Assembly (NCBI GenBank): GCA_050117725.1
Contig: JASFME010000092.1
Coordinates: 1-8,355 of the forward strand
Length of the DNA stretch: 8,355 bases
Source: JASFJH01 sp050117725
GTDB lineage: Bacteria; Pseudomonadota; Gammaproteobacteria; AKS1
Direction: 5' to 3'
The notes below the pieces were generated by a model. That model ran no database searches, was not told the DNA's origin, and saw nothing but the letters and a program-made list of their open reading frames with translations. Positions 5,218 through 8,355 of this stretch are shown here, piece by piece; the first letter of the stretch is position 1, and each line of letters begins with the position of its first letter. The position numbers and the translations under genes are program-made.

Positions 5218-7398
5218 CTAGTAAGAACGTGCCGCAAAATTTCTGACTGCAGCGGCATCCTGGTTATCTACAGGCTCTATCCTGACCGAGCATTGTTTGA
5301 AGGCCGGTTGCCGTGAGTGCGGGTCCAGCAGGCCCAGCGTCAGCCGGTTTACACACTCGTGATAGTGAAACGGAATGAAGACCATATTCGGTGGTACCCG
5401 GTGTGTAAGCTGCACCATGACCACAGCATCTCCCCTGCGCGAGGTCAGACGTGCATAATTACCATGCTCGATGCCGAGTTCGTGCGCCGCGTCCGGGTTC
5501 ATTTCCATGTATGGCGTTGGACTGAACTTGTTCAGATTACCGACCTTGCCGGTTCGGGTGCGTGTATGGAAATGTTCTACGACGCGGCCACTGTTTAACC
5601 AGAACGGGTATTCGTCATCCGGGCGCTCATTGTTATCAATAAACGGCAAGGGGATCAGTTTCGCCTTGCCATCTTCATGCTGAAATATACCATCACTGTA
5701 CAGGCGTGGTGTACCGGCGCCCTCACCTTCGGCACAGGGCCACTGTATACCTCGTTGTGCCTCGATCTTTTCATGGCTCATGCCGGAATAGTCGAGCATA
5801 CGTCCCTTCGATAGCTGACGCAGTTCGTCAAACACGCCACTTGACGTTTCCGGGAACCGGATTTTTCTGCCCTGCTCGAAGCGCTTTGCCATCTCGTTGA
5901 ATATCCACAGATCCGGCTTCGATTTTTCATACGGTTTGATGACGTTACGGATCAGGTTTACGCGGCGCTCGGTATTGGTGAAGCACCCCTCCTTCTCCGC
6001 CCAGATGGCAGCCGGGAGGTAAACATGACTGTACTCATTGGTTTCGACATCCTCATAGGCGTCCTGTACAACAAGAAACTCGAGTTTCTCCAGTATCTTG
6101 CGGATGCGTGCCGTGTTGGTCATCGACGTCATAGGGTTGGTGGCGACCAGCCATAAGCCCTTGATCTGACCGGTCTCGATTGCCGGGAAAATATCGGTCT
6201 GGAACAGGCCTCGTTGTTTCGGAAAGAATTCCGGGTCGATACCCCAGTACTCGGCAATATCATTCCTGTCCTGTTCATTTTCCAGCGCCCGGTAGCCCGG
6301 CAGGCCAGAACACGACGACCACTCGCGTGTTCCCATGGCGTTACATTGCCCGGTAATAGACAGGCTGGTCCCGCCCGGTTTGCCGATATTGCCTGTAATC
6401 AGGTTAAGATTATTTATGGCAACAACACCGTCAGAACCGTGTGTGCTCTGGTTGATACCCATGGTCCAGATCGTCATCGCCGCCCCTGCCTTTGCATAGG
6501 TGCGTGCGACATTACGAATCGTGTCTTCGTCGATGCCGCATATCCGTGAGGCAGACACCGGATCATACTGCTCTACAAGCGTTGCGAATTCATCGTAGCC
6601 CGAGGTATGGGCCTCGATATACTCCCGGTCGGCCAGCTCCTCTGCAAGGATGACATGCGCCAGGCTGTTAAGCAGCACGAGGTCGGTACCCGGTGTGATC
6701 GGCAAGTGTATGTCAGCCATTTGTGCGAACATGGTGACACGTGGATCGACAACGATGATTGGGAACTTGCGTTTTTCGAGGGCCTGGCGCAGGCGCCAGA
6801 AGATCACCGGGTGTTGTTCAGGCAGATTGGAACCTATTGCCAGCAAACACTCTGTATGTTCAAAATCCTCGTAACAACCAGGCGGGCCATCTGATCCAAA
6901 GGAACGCTTGTAGCCTGATACAGCCGATGACATGCACAGCGTTGTATTGCCGTCATAATTGTTCGTGCCGATCACACCACGCGCCAGTTTACCCAGCGTG
7001 TAGAACTCCTCGGTCATGATCTGGCCGGTAGAGACTATTGCAAACGAGTCACGTCCGTATTGTGTCTGTATACGCCTGATCTCATCGCCGACCCTGTCTA
7101 GTGCCATGTCCCAGTCTGCTTCAACAAAGTCGTCATGCACCTTGTTGCGCAGCAATGGCGTACGGCCGCGTCCTGGTGTGCGGAACAGTTCATGTTCAAA
7201 GATGCCCTTCAGGCACAGCTTGCCACGATTGACGTCCGCACTGCCAACGCCACGTGATGCAACAGCCTCGCCCTTGTTATCCAGTCCAACCTCGATGGAA
7301 CATCCCGTGGAACAGTACCCACATGTCGTATACTTCCATTCTACGACACCCTTGTCGGCAATACGGATCGGGTTTTTCTTGCTACGACCAAACAGCAT
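5218..7398 (-). CDS. nasA: Assimilatory nitrate reductase catalytic subunit (NasA/NarB-type molybdopterin oxidoreductase)
   Basis: A complete 726-residue enzyme of the DMSO reductase superfamily, predicted to reduce nitrate to nitrite in the cytoplasm with bis-MGD molybdenum and one [4Fe-4S] cluster. The N-terminal cluster motif is C26-x2-C29-x3-C33-x28-C62, followed by Lys64, the usual cluster-to-cofactor lysine. The probable molybdenum ligand is C155 in NTTLCMSSAV, matching the Cys-type NasA/NarB/NapA group rather than Ser-type DMSO reductases or Sec-type formate dehydrogenases. Other family signatures include SGYKRSFGSDGPPGCYEDFE, ITGNIGKPGG, SITGQCNAMGTREW, WAEKEGCFTNTERRVN and HFHTRTRTGK. 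The length matches cyanobacterial NarB and lacks the C-terminal Bfd-like [2Fe-2S] extension of Klebsiella NasA. There is no twin-arginine signal. It starts at ATG 7398-7396, 12 bases after the nirD stop, with AGG about 11 bases upstream of the ATG. A related cytoplasmic oxidoreductase is possible, but nirBD next to it supports nitrate reduction. Confidence 0.88.
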   Translation of the reverse strand: MLFGRSKKNPIRIADKGVVEWKYTTCGYCSTGCSIEVGLDNKGEAVASRGVGSADVNRGKLCLKGIFEHELFRTPGRGRTPLLRNKVHDDFVEADWDMALDRVGDEIRRIQTQYGRDSFAIVSTGQIMTEEFYTLGKLARGVIGTNNYDGNTTLCMSSAVSGYKRSFGSDGPPGCYEDFEHTECLLAIGSNLPEQHPVIFWRLRQALEKRKFPIIVVDPRVTMFAQMADIHLPITPGTDLVLLNSLAHVILAEELADREYIEAHTSGYDEFATLVEQYDPVSASRICGIDEDTIRNVARTYAKAGAAMTIWTMGINQSTHGSDGVVAINNLNLITGNIGKPGGTSLSITGQCNAMGTREWSSCSGLPGYRALENEQDRNDIAEYWGIDPEFFPKQRGLFQTDIFPAIETGQIKGLWLVATNPMTSMTNTARIRKILEKLEFLVVQDAYEDVETNEYSHVYLPAAIWAEKEGCFTNTERRVNLIRNVIKPYEKSKPDLWIFNEMAKRFEQGRKIRFPETSSGVFDELRQLSKGRMLDYSGMSHEKIEAQRGIQWPCAEGEGAGTPRLYSDGIFQHEDGKAKLIPLPFIDNNERPDDEYPFWLNSGRVVEHFHTRTRTGKVGNLNKFSPTPYMEMNPDAAHELGIEHGNYARLTSRRGDAVVMVQLTHRVPPNMVFIPFHYHECVNRLTLGLLDPHSRQPAFKQCSVRIEPVDNQDAAAVRNFAARSY

Positions 7399-7410
7399 AT
7401 GCTTATCTAC

Positions 7411-7782
7411 CTAGCGATTAGGACAACCTTCATCTGGCACCAGAGAAAGATGTACGACACCAGCCTCAACTCGAACCGGGTAAGACGCTGCGCAGCCCTC
7501 ATCAGGTGCAACCGCCTCGCCGGAATCAAGCATGATCTTCCAGTCATGTAACGGGCAGGCAACGCGCTTGCCATGCACGATACCCTGAGACAAGGGGCCA
7601 CCCTTGTGTGGACAACTGTCCTTCAGAGCAAACACCTCGTCATCTGCGGTACGAAATATGGCAATGTCACCGTCAGCAGTTGTGACGACACGCGCACCCA
7701 GACGCGGGATTTCATCGATCGCACCCACTTCCAGCCAGTTATCGATAGTGTCAGTTGTTGTGCTTACCGTTTGTATTATCAT
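7411..7782 (-). CDS. nirD: Nitrite reductase [NAD(P)H] small subunit NirD (Rieske-type)
   Basis: A 123-residue Rieske-fold protein that forms the small subunit of the cytoplasmic nitrite reductase making ammonium. The [2Fe-2S] binding pattern is complete: C57-P-H59 in CPHKGGPLSQG and C76-P-L-H79 in CPLHDWKI. The fold continues with the typical SYPVRVEAGVVHL strands. I chose the ATG at 7782-7780 because GTAGGG ends 8 bases upstream and makes a good ribosome binding site. A GTG at 7791-7789 is also in frame, would give 126 residues and would overlap the nirB stop as GTGA, but the ribosome binding site then lies too close. The gene sits directly behind nirB and ahead of nasA, so coupling to nirB translation is likely. 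Many NirD proteins, such as the 108-residue E. coli one, do carry the full Rieske ligands less consistently, so the intact set here suggests a bound cluster. Confidence 0.92.
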   Translation of the reverse strand: MIIQTVSTTTDTIDNWLEVGAIDEIPRLGARVVTTADGDIAIFRTADDEVFALKDSCPHKGGPLSQGIVHGKRVACPLHDWKIMLDSGEAVAPDEGCAASYPVRVEAGVVHLSLVPDEGCPNR

Positions 7783-7787
7783 ACCGC

Positions 7788-8355
7788 TCACCCTACCTGC
7801 TTCATTGGCACAAACTCATGGGCATCCTTGCCCCGTACACGTTCTGCCCAGGGGTCCTGTTGGGCAGATTGCTGGGAGATCTTGAAGCGTTGCGCCAGTT
7901 CCAGACGTCCGGATGCATCATCCAGGATGCGTTGCTTGACGTAACTCAGGCCAACGCGCTCTATCCATGGTGCGGTGCGTTCCAGGTAATGCGCTTCCTC
8001 ACGGTATAGCTGGATAAATGCAGTCGAGTACTCGATAACCGCTTCCGGGGTATTCACGTTGCATAGGAAATCCGTCGCACGGACTTTCACGCCGCCATTA
8101 CCACCGACATGCAGCTCATAGCCAGAATCAACACACACAACACCGAAGTCCTTGATGGTTGCCTCGGCACAGTTACGTGGACAACCTGACACCGCCATCT
8201 TGAACTTGTGTGGCATCCAGGAACCCCAGGTGATCTTCTCCAGTTCAATACCCAGACGTGTCGAATCCTGGGTGCCGAACCGGCACCATTCCCTGCCAAC
8301 ACAGGTCTTGACTGTGCGTAACGCCTTGCCGTAGGCATGACCGGACACCATACCG
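7788..8355 (-). CDS. nirB: Nitrite reductase [NAD(P)H] large subunit NirB, C-terminal part, 5' end cut by window edge
   Basis: The last 188 residues of the sirohaem and [4Fe-4S] subunit that reduces nitrite to ammonium in six electrons using NAD(P)H. The frame is open from the right edge to the TGA at 7790-7788. The four cysteines that bind the [4Fe-4S]/sirohaem centre are all present: the C-x5-C of TCVGREWCRFG and the C-x3-C of SGCPRNCAEA. The neighbouring stretches GTQDSTRLGIELE, KDFGVVCVDSGYELHVGG and YLERTAPWIERVGLSYVK are typical of the NirB C-terminus. The FAD and NAD(P)H domains and the Bfd-like [2Fe-2S] region lie beyond the window (family proteins are about 800-850 residues). It is the first visible gene of the operon, so the promoter, regulator sites and any nitrate transporter genes are upstream of what can be seen here. 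Confidence 0.95.
   Translation of the reverse strand, partial: GMVSGHAYGKALRTVKTCVGREWCRFGTQDSTRLGIELEKITWGSWMPHKFKMAVSGCPRNCAEATIKDFGVVCVDSGYELHVGGNGGVKVRATDFLCNVNTPEAVIEYSTAFIQLYREEAHYLERTAPWIERVGLSYVKQRILDDASGRLELAQRFKISQQSAQQDPWAERVRGKDAHEFVPMKQVG
7791..7796 (-). promoter_or_regulatory. Ribosome binding site deciding the nirD start
   Basis: Read on the minus strand, GTAGGG ends 8 bases before the ATG at 7782-7780 and overlaps the last codons of nirB. It has good spacing for this ATG but lies immediately against the alternative GTG at 7791-7789. This favours the ATG and suggests translational coupling of nirD to nirB. Confidence 0.5.

Noticed and set aside
5218..7398. Catalytic subunit considered as periplasmic nitrate reductase NapA, formate dehydrogenase or DMSO reductase
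   Set aside because: There is no Tat signal, the metal-ligand position is Cys in an LCMSSAV context rather than Sec or Ser, the length is nearer NarB than NapA, and nirBD lies directly upstream.

Overview
The window looks like a chromosomal segment of a moderately GC-rich gammaproteobacterium. The basis is a Rep-type DNA helicase close to the E. coli form, a GalE-type epimerase and a NirBD nitrite reductase. This is inference from protein families, not a taxonomic result. Coding density is high, no stretch over 300 bases lacks a gene, and I see no tRNA, rRNA, CRISPR array or insertion sequence.

Left part (1-3141): the 3' two thirds of a galE-like UDP-glucose 4-epimerase gene (+) enters from the left edge. 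It converges, with a 12-base gap, on a small orphan histidine-phosphotransfer (Hpt) gene (-). An AT-rich divergent intergenic region follows, then a complete rep helicase gene (+) of 668 codons starting at GTG. Rep ends in a convergent junction of about 205 bases that holds a possible interrupted small gene on the minus strand.

Right part (3347-8355): a tight minus-strand operon for nitrate assimilation. In transcription order it is nirB (3' end only, it leaves the window), nirD, a NasA/NarB-type molybdopterin nitrate reductase, and a fusion of a DmsB-like four-cluster ferredoxin subunit to a DmsC-like membrane anchor. Spacings are a 4-base overlap or 5-base gap (depending on the nirD start), then 12 and 11 bases, so co-transcription and translational coupling are likely. 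The expected pathway is nitrate to nitrite by the molybdoenzyme, then nitrite to ammonium by NAD(P)H-dependent NirBD.

The most interesting point is the electron supply to the nitrate reductase. Well-known assimilatory enzymes take electrons from ferredoxin, flavodoxin or an NAD(P)H-oxidising flavoprotein (NasB/NasC type). Here the next gene encodes a quinol-oxidase-style membrane module fused into one chain. The catalytic subunit has no Tat signal, and the charge pattern of the loops of the fusion predicts all four Fe-S clusters on the cytoplasmic side, inverted relative to E. coli DmsABC. This suggests a cytoplasm-facing, quinol-driven assimilatory nitrate reductase.
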